A DNA stretch of 23,861 bases, from contig DCFR01000040.1 in the NCBI GenBank assembly GCA_002319815.1, positions 6,937 to 30,797 of the forward strand. Direction: 5' to 3'. This document shows, piece after piece, positions 6,887 to 15,087 of the stretch; the first letter of the stretch is position 1, and each line of letters starts with the position of its first letter. A model generated the notes under the pieces. It was given only the letters and a program-made list of their open reading frames with translations, was not told where the DNA came from and made no database searches. The position numbers and the translations under genes were made by a program. The stretch is from Megamonas sp. UBA1799 (GTDB taxonomy: Bacteria > Bacillota > Negativicutes > Selenomonadales > Selenomonadaceae).

Positions 6887-7669
6887 ATGTGGAAAAAGTT
6901 ATTTAAAGGAGAACCTTCGTCTTTGCCGGAGGGGAATCTTTTATACGATAGAGTAAACCGTACTCGCCTGCCGCAGCATACGGCGGTGATCATGGATGGC
7001 AATGGACGCTGGGCCGAGGGACGGGGGTTGCTGCGAACGGCTGGTCATACGGCCGGTGTAGATGCGTTGAAACAAGTGCTGAAAGTAGCTATTGATTTGG
7101 CACTGCCGGCCTTGACAGTGTATGCGTTTTCAACGGAAAACTGGAAGCGCCCGCATGCGGAAGTCGATTTTCTGATGCATTTGTTTTCGGATTATCTGGC
7201 GCGTGAGATCAATGAGATGGATGAGGATAATGTGAAGCTGCATTTTCTCGGACGCATTGATGAATTGTCGCCGCGGCTGCGGCAGCAAGCCCGGTCGGCG
7301 GAGGAACAGACCCAAAATAATACGGGGGTCCGCTTTAATGTGGCCATGAATTACGGCGGACAGGATGAACTGCTGCGGGCGGCGCGGCAGCTGGCAGCAG
7401 AGGCGCAGAGCGGCCAACTGCAGCCGGCGGATATTGATGCGGCGGCAATGGAACGCTGTCTGGATACGCAGGGGCTGCCGCCGGTGGATTTTGTGATTCG
7501 CACGAGCGGGGACATGCGGCTGAGTAATTTTTTGCTTTGGCAGGCCGCTTATGCGGAGTTTTGGTTCACCGAGACGAATTGGCCGGATTTTACGCCGGCT
7601 TGTTTTGTGGATGCGCTGGTTGCCTTTGGGCAACGCGACCGTCGTTTTGGCGGGCTCAAGAATAAGTGA
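6887..7669 (+). CDS. uppS: Isoprenyl transferase (undecaprenyl diphosphate synthase)
   Basis: A 260-residue cis-prenyltransferase that chains isopentenyl diphosphate units onto farnesyl diphosphate to make the C55 lipid carrier for peptidoglycan and other envelope polymers. The catalytic-Asp motif DGNGRW (37-42) lies within HTAVIMDGNG. FSTENWKRP (81-89), VAMNYGGQDE (152-161) and RTSGDMRLSNFLLWQ (205-219) match the family, as does WPDF near the end. Start ATG 6887 follows AAGGGGAC. A terminator-like hairpin lies just upstream, so expression depends on read-through or an internal promoter. It leads the uppS-cdsA-dxr-rseP-ispG-proS block. Confidence 0.97.
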   Translation: MWKKLFKGEPSSLPEGNLLYDRVNRTRLPQHTAVIMDGNGRWAEGRGLLRTAGHTAGVDALKQVLKVAIDLALPALTVYAFSTENWKRPHAEVDFLMHLFSDYLAREINEMDEDNVKLHFLGRIDELSPRLRQQARSAEEQTQNNTGVRFNVAMNYGGQDELLRAARQLAAEAQSGQLQPADIDAAAMERCLDTQGLPPVDFVIRTSGDMRLSNFLLWQAAYAEFWFTETNWPDFTPACFVDALVAFGQRDRRFGGLKNK

Positions 7670-7681
7670 CGAGGTGCAGTT

Positions 7682-8509
7682 TTGATTACAAGAATTATCA
7701 CCGGAGTGGTTGGTATTATTTTAGCGGCGGTTGTCATTCAGACCGGCGGATGGGTTTTCAGCGCCGCCGTTTTGCTGCTGTCGCTGATTGGTTGGCATGA
7801 GTATGCCCGGGCTTTTTCGCACAAGGGAAAAGCTTTGGCTTATTTTAGCGGTATGACGGCGCTTTTTTTCTTTTGGGGCTGCGCTTGGAAAGGCAATGCC
7901 GAGGAGCTTTTGGCGATAGCGACCGTGGCGATTTTTTGGGTTTTTTCCCTGGCGGTTTTTGAGCATCGTAGTTTTACCGTGGAGCAGGCTTGTGCGTCGG
8001 CGGCTGGTATTTTATACATAGGGGTAGCTTTTTCGCATTTGGTGCTGCTGCGCTTTTTTGATGATACGGTGCTGCTGTCTTCACCGGTTGGGCCGATGCC
8101 GCTAGGCTGCGCTTTTGTATGGCTGGCTTTGATCGGGACCTGGGCCAGCGATACTTTTGCCTATTTTACCGGGTCATGGCTGGGGCGGACAAAATTATGC
8201 GAGGCGATCAGTCCCAAGAAAACGGTTGAAGGTTTTATCGGCGGCATTGTGGGCACGATCTTGTCGGTTATGCTGGTCGGCTGGTCGTTTTCTTTTTCGC
8301 TTTTGTGGATGGCGTTGTTAGGGCTTTGTATTGCGCTGGCGGCGACAATGGGGGATTTAGTGGAGTCTGCGATTAAGCGCTACGCCGGCATCAAGGATTC
8401 CGGCTCATTGATTCCCGGCCACGGCGGGATTTTGGATCGGTTTGACAGTGTGATGTTTACGACGCCTTTGGTTTATTATTTTATACAAATTTTCCATATT
8501 GCAGGATAA
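7682..8509 (+). CDS. cdsA: Phosphatidate cytidylyltransferase (CDP-diglyceride synthase)
   Basis: A 275-residue membrane enzyme that makes CDP-diacylglycerol from phosphatidate and CTP, the branch point of phospholipid synthesis. It is almost entirely hydrophobic helices, beginning with one at about 5-25. The family signature near the C-terminus is intact: KDSGSLIPGHGGILDRFDS (238-256), carrying the metal-binding Asp residues, with the upstream ISPKKTVEGFIGG (176-188). Start codon TTG 7682 follows GAGGTG (7671-7676) by five bases and gives MITRIITG, typical of CdsA. It sits 12 bases after uppS, a pairing common in bacteria. Confidence 0.96.
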   Translation: MITRIITGVVGIILAAVVIQTGGWVFSAAVLLLSLIGWHEYARAFSHKGKALAYFSGMTALFFFWGCAWKGNAEELLAIATVAIFWVFSLAVFEHRSFTVEQACASAAGILYIGVAFSHLVLLRFFDDTVLLSSPVGPMPLGCAFVWLALIGTWASDTFAYFTGSWLGRTKLCEAISPKKTVEGFIGGIVGTILSVMLVGWSFSFSLLWMALLGLCIALAATMGDLVESAIKRYAGIKDSGSLIPGHGGILDRFDSVMFTTPLVYYFIQIFHIAG

Positions 8510-8522
8510 GGAGGACCTTCGG

Positions 8523-9677
8523 GTGAAAAATATAGCGATTCTTGGCTCGACGGGTTCGATTGGGACCCAGACACTGGATGTGGTTCGGACCCATCCGGAA
8601 CTGTTTCACGTTTCGGCGCTGGCGGCTCATACCAGTGATGTGCTGCTGGAAAGTCAGATTGAGGAATTTCATCCGGCGCTGGCTGTCCTGACGGATAACG
8701 CTGCTGCTTCGCGGCTGCAGCAGCGTTATCGGGGGAATACGGAAATTCTGGGAGGCAAGGAAGGACTGTTAAAAGCGGCGGCTTTTCCGGCGACGGATAC
8801 CGTGGTAACGTCTCTCATGGGGTTTGCCGGTTTGGCGCCGACGATGGCGGCGCTGGATGCCGGCAAGAATATTGCTTTGGCCAATAAGGAAACTTTGGTG
8901 GTGGCCGGGGAACTGGTTATGCGCCGGGCTAAGGAGCAAGGCGTTTCAATTTTGCCGGTGGACAGTGAGCACTGCGCATTGTTTCAGTGTCTGCAGGGGG
9001 AGCAGCGGGATACCGTCGAAAAATTGCTGCTGACTTGTTCCGGCGGCCCGTTTCGGGGACGCAGCCGGGAGGAACTGCAGGGCGTTTCGGTAATGGATTG
9101 TCTGCAGCATCCTACTTGGTCGATGGGAAAGAAAATCACGGTTGATTCAGCAACTCTGGTGAATAAAGGGCTGGAGGTAATTGAAGCGCATTGGCTTTAC
9201 GCTATGCCGTATGATCAGATCCAGGTGGTTGTGCATCCGCAGAGCGTGGTGCATTCGATGGTCGCGTATCGAGATGGTGCGGTTATGGCGCAGCTGGGAA
9301 CGCCGGATATGCGGCTGCCTATTCAATATGCGCTTACGTATCCAACGCGGATGTCGTCAGAATTTTCCCGGCTGGATTTTTGGAATATGCCGGATCTGAC
9401 TTTTGAACGTCCGAATACTGATGTTTTTCGCGGATTACAGCTGGCGTACGATGCTGGCCGGGCCGGGGGAACGCTTCCCTGTGTGCTGAATGCGGCTAAT
9501 GAAGTGGCGGTAGAGGCGTTTCTGCAGGGCCGACTGAGCTTCCTTGCTATTTATGATATAATTGAACAAACAGTAGCGAGGCGGACAAACCGGTTTCATC
9601 CATCCTTGGAAATTCTGTGTGAAGAAGATGCCTGGGCGCGGCGCTATGCGGGCGAGCTGCTTGAGAGATTAGGGTGA
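8523..9677 (+). CDS. dxr: 1-deoxy-D-xylulose 5-phosphate reductoisomerase
   Basis: A 384-residue enzyme of the MEP pathway, rearranging and reducing DXP to MEP with NADPH and a divalent metal. The NADPH loop GSTGSIG (8-14) opens the protein. ANKETLV (120-126), metal ligands D147 and E149 in PVDSEH, GGPF (174-177), HPTWSMGKKITVDSATLVNK (196-215) and ligand E218 are all present. I chose GTG 8523 because GGAGG (8510-8514) stands eight bases before it and it gives MKNIAILGSTGSIG; an in-frame ATG at 8499 would add eight residues overlapping cdsA and has a poorer fit. It supplies isoprenoid precursors for UppS upstream. Confidence 0.97.
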   Translation: MKNIAILGSTGSIGTQTLDVVRTHPELFHVSALAAHTSDVLLESQIEEFHPALAVLTDNAAASRLQQRYRGNTEILGGKEGLLKAAAFPATDTVVTSLMGFAGLAPTMAALDAGKNIALANKETLVVAGELVMRRAKEQGVSILPVDSEHCALFQCLQGEQRDTVEKLLLTCSGGPFRGRSREELQGVSVMDCLQHPTWSMGKKITVDSATLVNKGLEVIEAHWLYAMPYDQIQVVVHPQSVVHSMVAYRDGAVMAQLGTPDMRLPIQYALTYPTRMSSEFSRLDFWNMPDLTFERPNTDVFRGLQLAYDAGRAGGTLPCVLNAANEVAVEAFLQGRLSFLAIYDIIEQTVARRTNRFHPSLEILCEEDAWARRYAGELLERLG

Positions 9678-9681
9678 TAAA

Positions 9682-10719
9682 ATGGTTTTAACAATTGTAG
9701 CGTCTGTTTTTGTTTTTGGTCTGCTGGTGCTTTTTCATGAATTGGGGCATTTTGTGACAGCCAAACTTACGGATATGCGCGTGGATGAGTTTGCCATCGG
9801 GTTTGGGCCCAAACTGTTCAGTTATGAATACGGAGAGACAACGTATTCTCTGCGCAGCGTGCCTTTGGGCGGCTTTAATGATATTGCCGGCATGGACCCG
9901 GAGGATACGGAGGCCGGGAGCCGCGGCTATTCGGCGAAACCGGTCTGGGCGCGTATGATTGTCATTCTGGCCGGTTCTGTAATGAATTTTTTGCTGCCGG
10001 TGGTGATCTTTTTTGCCATTTATTTTTTGGCTGGAGTAAGCTCACCATCACCCGATGCAGTCCTAGGAGATATTCTGCCGAATAAACCGGCCGCGGAAGC
10101 GGGGCTGCGAAAAGGCGACCGGATTTTGCGGGTGGATGGGCAGGAGATTGATTCCTGGGCGGCATTTGTCGATGCGATCAGCAACGGCGAAGGCAAGGTT
10201 TTCAAGGTCGAGTTGGAACGTGACGGTAAGCCTCTGACAGCAACTTTGATTCCCGCTTATGATAAGAGCGCCAAGCGCTCGATGATCGGGGTCATGAGTT
10301 CGGTTCATACCGAGAAACCCGGCGCGGGGGAGGCGGCGATCCTGGCTCTTCACAAGACAGGCTATATTATCGAGCGCATGCTGCAGGGGTTGGTACAGAT
10401 TTTTACGGGCAGTTCGGCAGCCGAATTGGCCGGGCCGTTGGGGGTTGCCCAGATGGCAGGGGAGGTCGCACAGATCGGATTCTTGCCTTTGTTGAATTTT
10501 GCCGCACTTTTAAGCCTGAATCTCGGTATTATTAATTTATTGCCGGTGCCGGCGCTGGATGGCGGACATTTTATGACTTTGGTGGTAGAGGCGGTGCGCG
10601 GCAAGCCTTTAGGAGCCAAGGCGCTGCATTATACGCAGGCGGTAGGGATAGCCCTGCTGCTGGCGCTCATGGTGTTTGCAACGAAAAATGATATTGTGCG
10701 TATCTTTTTCGGCAGTTAA
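9682..10719 (+). CDS. rseP: Site-2 intramembrane metalloprotease RseP
   Basis: A 345-residue M50 zinc protease embedded in the cytoplasmic membrane; members cut anti-sigma factors or leftover signal peptides within the bilayer. The zinc site HELGH (19-23) is in the first helix and the third ligand is in PVPALDGG (289-295). PLGGF (61-65) precedes a membrane segment at about 93-117, and one PDZ domain spans about 125-185 (one, as in B. subtilis RasP, versus two in E. coli RseP). The C-terminal helix is at about 320-335. It starts five bases after the dxr stop with AGGGTGA as binding site. The dxr-rseP-ispG neighbourhood is conserved in many bacteria. The local substrate is not shown by the sequence. 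Confidence 0.96.
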   Translation: MVLTIVASVFVFGLLVLFHELGHFVTAKLTDMRVDEFAIGFGPKLFSYEYGETTYSLRSVPLGGFNDIAGMDPEDTEAGSRGYSAKPVWARMIVILAGSVMNFLLPVVIFFAIYFLAGVSSPSPDAVLGDILPNKPAAEAGLRKGDRILRVDGQEIDSWAAFVDAISNGEGKVFKVELERDGKPLTATLIPAYDKSAKRSMIGVMSSVHTEKPGAGEAAILALHKTGYIIERMLQGLVQIFTGSSAAELAGPLGVAQMAGEVAQIGFLPLLNFAALLSLNLGIINLLPVPALDGGHFMTLVVEAVRGKPLGAKALHYTQAVGIALLLALMVFATKNDIVRIFFGS

Positions 10720-10740
10720 GGAAGGAAGTCTGGAGAGATT

Positions 10741-11817
10741 ATGATGCAACGTAAAAAAACGCGGCAAATCCATATCGGTCCGGTAGCTATTGGCGGCGGA
10801 GCGCCGATTTCCGTACAGTCGATGACCAATACGAAGACGACCGATACGGAAGCAACCATCGGGCAGATCCAGGCATTAACGGCTGCCGGCTGTGACATTG
10901 TGCGTCTGGCAGTACCCGACATGGCGGCGGCACAAAATCTGGGACGGATTATCCGGGCGGTAAATGTACCGCTGGTAGCGGATATTCATTTCGATTATCG
11001 GCTGGCGATAGAGGCGATTCATCAGGGCATTGCCGGCCTGCGTTTGAATCCCGGCAATATTGGCGGTGAAGACAGGGTTCGGGCGGTTGTCCATGAGGCG
11101 AAGGCGGCCCACATTCCTATCCGCATCGGAGTAAATGCCGGTTCTTTGGATAAAAAATTGCTGGCGAAGTATGGGAAGGCAACAGCGGAAGCGTTGGCAG
11201 AGTCGGCATTACAGCATGTGCGGATTTTGGAAGCGCAGGATTTTTATGATATGAAAATTTCGCTTAAGGCACATGATGTGCCGCTGACGATTGATGCATA
11301 CCGGCTTATGAGCCAGATGGTCGATTATCCGCTGCATCTCGGGATTACCGAGGCGGGAACGCCGCATACCGGGATGATTAAATCGGCCGTCGGGATTGGC
11401 GCCCTGCTGGCCGAGGGCATTGGCGATACGCTGCGCATTTCTTTGACCGGAGATCCGGTGATTGAAGTCCGGGTTGCCAATGAAATTTTGAAAGCTCTGG
11501 GGCTGCGCGAGTATGGGCCAACGTTGATTTCCTGTCCAACCTGTGGGCGCACGGCTATTGATCTGCCGTCGATTGCGGCTGAAGTCGAGCAGAAACTGGC
11601 GGGCATCAAAGAGCCTATTCAGGTGGCGGTGATGGGCTGCGTCGTGAATGGGCCGGGTGAAGCCCGCGATGCCGATGTTGGCATTGCCGGCGGCAAGGGA
11701 GAAGGTCTCGTATTCCGACGGGGCGAAATCATCCGGAAAGTGCCGGAGAATCAGCTTGTGAGCGAGCTGTTCAAGGAAATAGATGCGATTCTCAAATCCA
11801 AAGGGGAGGAAAAATAA
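10741..11817 (+). CDS. ispG: (E)-4-hydroxy-3-methylbut-2-enyl-diphosphate synthase
   Basis: A 358-residue GcpE/IspG, the MEP-pathway enzyme that reductively opens the cyclic diphosphate to HMBPP using a [4Fe-4S] cluster and an outside electron donor. The N-terminal TIM barrel has QSMTNT (26-31) and LRLNPGNIG (100-108). The cluster ligands are C265 and C268 (CPTC) and C300 (MGCVVNGPGE), with the conserved Glu of the last motif as the fourth ligand. The length fits the two-domain bacterial form. Start ATGATG follows GGAG. It is placed between rseP (21 bases) and proS (one base), within the isoprenoid block. The nearby ferredoxin is a plausible donor. Confidence 0.97.
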   Translation: MMQRKKTRQIHIGPVAIGGGAPISVQSMTNTKTTDTEATIGQIQALTAAGCDIVRLAVPDMAAAQNLGRIIRAVNVPLVADIHFDYRLAIEAIHQGIAGLRLNPGNIGGEDRVRAVVHEAKAAHIPIRIGVNAGSLDKKLLAKYGKATAEALAESALQHVRILEAQDFYDMKISLKAHDVPLTIDAYRLMSQMVDYPLHLGITEAGTPHTGMIKSAVGIGALLAEGIGDTLRISLTGDPVIEVRVANEILKALGLREYGPTLISCPTCGRTAIDLPSIAAEVEQKLAGIKEPIQVAVMGCVVNGPGEARDADVGIAGGKGEGLVFRRGEIIRKVPENQLVSELFKEIDAILKSKGEEK

Positions 11818-11818
11818 A

Positions 11819-13525
11819 TTGCGTACTACACAGCTTTATGCACCAACATTGCGGGAAACACCGGCGGAGGCCGAGGTCGTGAGCCAGAAGCTCATGCTGC
11901 GGGCCGGGATGATCCGCAAGGCGGCGGGAGGAATTTATACTTATTTGCCGTTGGCATGGCGTACTTTGAAGAAAATTGAGCAAATCATCCGGGAAGAAAT
12001 GGATGAGGCCGGCGGGCAGGAAATATCAATGCCGATTGTGCAGCCTTCGGAACTTTGGAAGGAAACCGGCCGCTGGGCCGTTTATGGCGAGGAAATGTTC
12101 CGGCTGAAGGACCGGCATGACCGCGAATTCTGCCTGGGACCTACACATGAAGAAATGGTTACGTCATTGGTGCGGGATGAGGTGCGTTCCTATAAGCAGC
12201 TGCCGCTCATGTTGTATCAGATTCAGAATAAGTATCGGGACGAGATTCGCCCCCGGTTTGGCTTAATGCGTGGGCGTGAATTTATTATGCAGGATCTGTA
12301 TTCTTTTGATAAGGATGAAGCCGGTTTAAATGTTTCTTATCAGAAAATGTATGATGCGTATTCCCGGATTTTTACACGCTGCGGTTTGCAGTTTCGTCCG
12401 GTGGAAGCAGATAACGGTGCGATTGGCGGCGGTCATTCACACGAGTTTACCGTGCTGGCGGATGCCGGTGAATCCAATATCGTTTATTGTACGGCCTGCG
12501 ACTATGCCGCCAGCGATGAAAAAGCCGAGCTGAAGCCGGTGGAAGCGGCGGCAGAAGAAATGCAGCCGCTCGAAACAATCGCGACACCAGGAATGAAAAC
12601 TATTGAGCTGGTGGCCGAATCCCTTCACGTGCCTTTTGAAAAGACGATTAAGGCAGTGGCCTTTCAAAATGAAAAGGATGAGGTCGTTCTGGCTTTTGTG
12701 CGCGGCGATCATGATGTCAATGAAGTCAAACTGCAGAATCTCACGGGAGCGCTGACTCTTCGTATGGCCGATGATGCAGCGATTCAGGCCGTGGGCGGCG
12801 TGCCGGGATTTATGAGCCCGATTGGTATCAAAAAAGGCACGCAGATTGTTGTTGATGCCACGGTTATGGGCATGTATAATGCTGTTGCCGGAGCAAATGC
12901 GATGGATGCGCATTATAAAAATGTCAATCCAAAGCGCGATTTTATTGAAGTGACGGCAGCAGATATTCGCCTGATTAAAGACGGCGATCCGTGTCCGCAT
13001 TGCGGCGCGCCGGTGAAAATGACCCGCGGTATTGAGGCCGGACAGGTATTTACGCTGGGGACCAAGTACACCGAGGCCTTGCATGCGACATTCCTCGATG
13101 AAAACGGAAAAGAAAAGCCGCTGGTAATGGGCTGCTATGGAATCGGCGTGAGCCGGACCATGGCGGCGGCTATCGAGCAGAATAATGACGAGCAGGGAAT
13201 TATATGGCCGCGTGCCATTGCGCCGTTTGAGGTTGTCGTGGTGCCAGTCAATGCTAAAGTGCCCGAGCAGCTGGCGCTGGCCGAAACAATTTATGCGGCG
13301 CTTAAAGGCGCCGGCGTTGATGTTTTGCTGGATGATCGTAAGGAACGGGCTGGGGTTAAATTTAAGGATGCGGATCTTATTGGCTATCCGGTGCGCATTA
13401 CGGTCGGACCAAAGGCTGTCGAAGAGAATATCATCGAGGTTAGAACCCGCCGTACGGGCAATACGCAGAATTTCACGCCGGACGATTATCTGGATGAGGT
13501 TCTGGCGCTTTTGAAAACTTTATAA
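11819..13525 (+). CDS. proS: Prolyl-tRNA synthetase, bacterial type with editing domain
   Basis: A 568-residue class II synthetase that charges tRNA-Pro. The N-terminus MRTTQLYAPTLRETPAEAEV (1-20) is typical. Motif 2 is in YRDEIRPRFGLMRGREFIMQ (139-158), and motif 3 is GCYGIGVSRTMAA (438-450). The insertion (about 240-390) carries the YbaK-like editing domain that clears Ala-tRNA-Pro, with FEKTIKA (273-279) at the editing-Lys region. Paired cysteines C224/C227 and C392/C395 could form a small metal site. The start codon is TTG 11819, with GGGGAGG (11803-11809) nine bases upstream; an in-frame ATG at 11783 would overlap ispG and add 12 non-homologous residues. It is the last gene before a terminator. 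Confidence 0.97.
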   Translation: MRTTQLYAPTLRETPAEAEVVSQKLMLRAGMIRKAAGGIYTYLPLAWRTLKKIEQIIREEMDEAGGQEISMPIVQPSELWKETGRWAVYGEEMFRLKDRHDREFCLGPTHEEMVTSLVRDEVRSYKQLPLMLYQIQNKYRDEIRPRFGLMRGREFIMQDLYSFDKDEAGLNVSYQKMYDAYSRIFTRCGLQFRPVEADNGAIGGGHSHEFTVLADAGESNIVYCTACDYAASDEKAELKPVEAAAEEMQPLETIATPGMKTIELVAESLHVPFEKTIKAVAFQNEKDEVVLAFVRGDHDVNEVKLQNLTGALTLRMADDAAIQAVGGVPGFMSPIGIKKGTQIVVDATVMGMYNAVAGANAMDAHYKNVNPKRDFIEVTAADIRLIKDGDPCPHCGAPVKMTRGIEAGQVFTLGTKYTEALHATFLDENGKEKPLVMGCYGIGVSRTMAAAIEQNNDEQGIIWPRAIAPFEVVVVPVNAKVPEQLALAETIYAALKGAGVDVLLDDRKERAGVKFKDADLIGYPVRITVGPKAVEENIIEVRTRRTGNTQNFTPDDYLDEVLALLKTL

Positions 13526-13541
13526 TTGGCCGGAATAGGCT

Positions 13542-13589
13542 GGGGCTGCTGCTGAAGAAAAAAGACTTCAACAACAGCCTCGCTTTTTT
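13542..13589 (+). terminator. Intrinsic terminator after proS
   Basis: A long imperfect stem pairs 13542-13557 with 13566-13581 (two C-A mismatches, one G-T) around an A-rich loop, followed by a six-T run at 13584-13589. It ends the uppS-proS transcript. Confidence 0.8.
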
Positions 13590-13648
13590 ATCCGATAAAT
13601 GTACTATTCTGATTTTATTGAGCAAAATACGCCTTTTACTGCTAGAAA

Positions 13649-13676
13649 TTGCGCTGACTGCGTGGTAAAATAAAAT
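13649..13676 (+). promoter_or_regulatory. Putative promoter of the purine permease gene
   Basis: TTGCGC (13649-13654) and TAAAAT (13671-13676) are separated by 16 bases, downstream of the proS terminator. The expected transcription start is near 13683, which is the first base of the left arm of a long hairpin. Confidence 0.55.
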
Positions 13677-13681
13677 ATGTA

Positions 13682-13730
13682 TGCCGTCTTGCCAATGTTT
13701 TGACCAGTAAAATGGATTGGCAAGACGGCA
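13682..13730 (+). promoter_or_regulatory. Long perfect hairpin in the purine permease leader
   Basis: A 15-bp perfect inverted repeat pairs 13682-13696 with 13716-13730. The 19-base interior can add four T-A pairs (13698-13701 with 13709-13712). No T tract follows, so it is not a terminator. The right arm contains GGCAAGAC repeated twice in tandem (13719-13734). It fills nearly the whole leader, ending shortly before the AAGGGGG binding site. It does not look like a purine riboswitch. A 5' stabilising stem or a palindromic operator are both possible. Confidence 0.55.
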
Positions 13731-13748
13731 AGACAGAAGGGGGAACGT

Positions 13749-15047
13749 ATGGATAAGCTGCGCATATGGTTCGCATTTCAGGAACGGCGTACGGATTTTC
13801 GGACAGAAATTTTGGCCGGCCTGACAACGTTTCTTTCCATGGTGTATATTCTGGTGGTCAATCCTTCGGTTCTGAGCCGGGCTGGCATTGATTTTGGCGG
13901 TGCTTATATTGCTACAGCCGTGGCTTCTATTATTGCGACTCTGGTTATGGGGGTGGCGGCGAATTATCCGATTGCAATTGCTCCCGGCATAGGTATTAAT
14001 GCGTATTTTGTGTTTACGGTGATTTTGTCTGACGGTGTACCCTGGCAGGAGGCGCTGGGGGCGGCTTTTGTCGCTTCGGCGCTGTTTGTGGCGCTTTCGC
14101 TTACGTCTTTCCGGCAAATGCTGATTGATGCCATTCCCGCTTCGTTGAAAACGGCGATTGCGGCCGGCATTGGTTTGTTTATTGCGTTGATTGGGTTGGA
14201 AAATGGCCGCTTGGTCATCGATTCGCCGACGACGATCACCATGCTGGGGGATATAAAAGATCCGGTGGCGTATCTCACTTTATTGGGGCTTTTGGTGACA
14301 ACGGTTTTTATGGCCAACCGGGTGCGGGGCGCAATTTTTCTCGGTATGATTTTTACCGGTCTGACAGCTTGGCTGCTCGGCTTTATCGCTTTGCCGCCGG
14401 CTCCGTTTGCCTTGCCATCCGGGTTGGAAAAAACTTTTTTTCAGTTGAGTTTTGCGCATATTGATAAACTGCTGCTGGTTATTTTTACGGTTCTATTGGT
14501 GACGTTATTTGATACGACCGGGACGATGCTCGGGGTTGGGCGTCAGGCCGGCTTAATCCGGGAGGGGAAATTTCCCCATTTGCAAAGCGCTTTGCTGGCG
14601 GATTCGATTGGCAGCCTGGCTGGGGCTCTTTTGGGAACCGGGCCGACTTCAAGTTTCGTGGAGTCGGGGACCGGCGTTGCGGCTGGGGGACGCACGGGCT
14701 TTGCCGCTGTTGTGACTGCCGTGCTGTTCGGCGTGATGATTTTTTGCGCGCCTTTGGCAAAGGCTGTTTCATCAATGCCGGCGGTAACGGCGCCGGCGCT
14801 TATTTTGGTGGGCAGCTTGATGGCGGAAGGTATGCGGACGATTCCTTGGGATGATATGACTGAGGCGTTTCCGGCATTTTTTACCATGTTGATTATGCCG
14901 CTTTCTTATAGTATTGCTTCCGGTGTTGGTGCCGGGTTTATTTTGTATGCTGTGCTGAAGCTGGCAACGGGACAGGGGAAAAAAGTTCATCCGCTGCTCT
15001 ATCTGTTTGCCGTGCTGTTCATGCTTCAGTTGGGTTTTTTCGATTAA
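13749..15047 (+). CDS. NCS2/AzgA-family purine permease (guanine/hypoxanthine type)
   Basis: A 432-residue membrane transporter, mostly hydrophobic helices, of the AzgA-like branch of nucleobase:cation symporters that includes B. subtilis PbuG and PbuO. Family hallmarks are TEILAGLTTFLSMVYILVVN (19-38) with NPSVLSRAG, the half-helix motif APGIGINAYF, DTTGTMLGV in the second half, and GTGPTSSFVESGTG, matching the substrate-site GTSxVTxYVESxAG. Length fits the family. It imports adenine, guanine or hypoxanthine; the specificity cannot be read here. It has its own promoter and hairpin leader, and AAGGGGG sets the ATG. The secreted glucosaminidase-like gene starts 40 bases downstream. Confidence 0.93.
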   Translation: MDKLRIWFAFQERRTDFRTEILAGLTTFLSMVYILVVNPSVLSRAGIDFGGAYIATAVASIIATLVMGVAANYPIAIAPGIGINAYFVFTVILSDGVPWQEALGAAFVASALFVALSLTSFRQMLIDAIPASLKTAIAAGIGLFIALIGLENGRLVIDSPTTITMLGDIKDPVAYLTLLGLLVTTVFMANRVRGAIFLGMIFTGLTAWLLGFIALPPAPFALPSGLEKTFFQLSFAHIDKLLLVIFTVLLVTLFDTTGTMLGVGRQAGLIREGKFPHLQSALLADSIGSLAGALLGTGPTSSFVESGTGVAAGGRTGFAAVVTAVLFGVMIFCAPLAKAVSSMPAVTAPALILVGSLMAEGMRTIPWDDMTEAFPAFFTMLIMPLSYSIASGVGAGFILYAVLKLATGQGKKVHPLLYLFAVLFMLQLGFFD

Positions 15048-15087
15048 GGGGATATTTTTATATAATAGATGAGTAGGAGGAATTAAC

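Noticed and set aside
12437..13084. Minus-strand ORF (215 codons) within proS
   Set aside because: Fully antisense to conserved synthetase domains, with no recognisable protein features.
13677..13748. Purine riboswitch upstream of the purine permease
   Set aside because: The expected three-way junction with its two kissing loops is not present; the leader holds only one long hairpin and is too short for the aptamer plus expression platform.
13473..14117. Minus-strand ORF (214 codons) over the proS end and permease start
   Set aside because: It runs across a terminator, a promoter region and two real genes on the other strand; the composition is Arg/His/Gln-rich shadow sequence.
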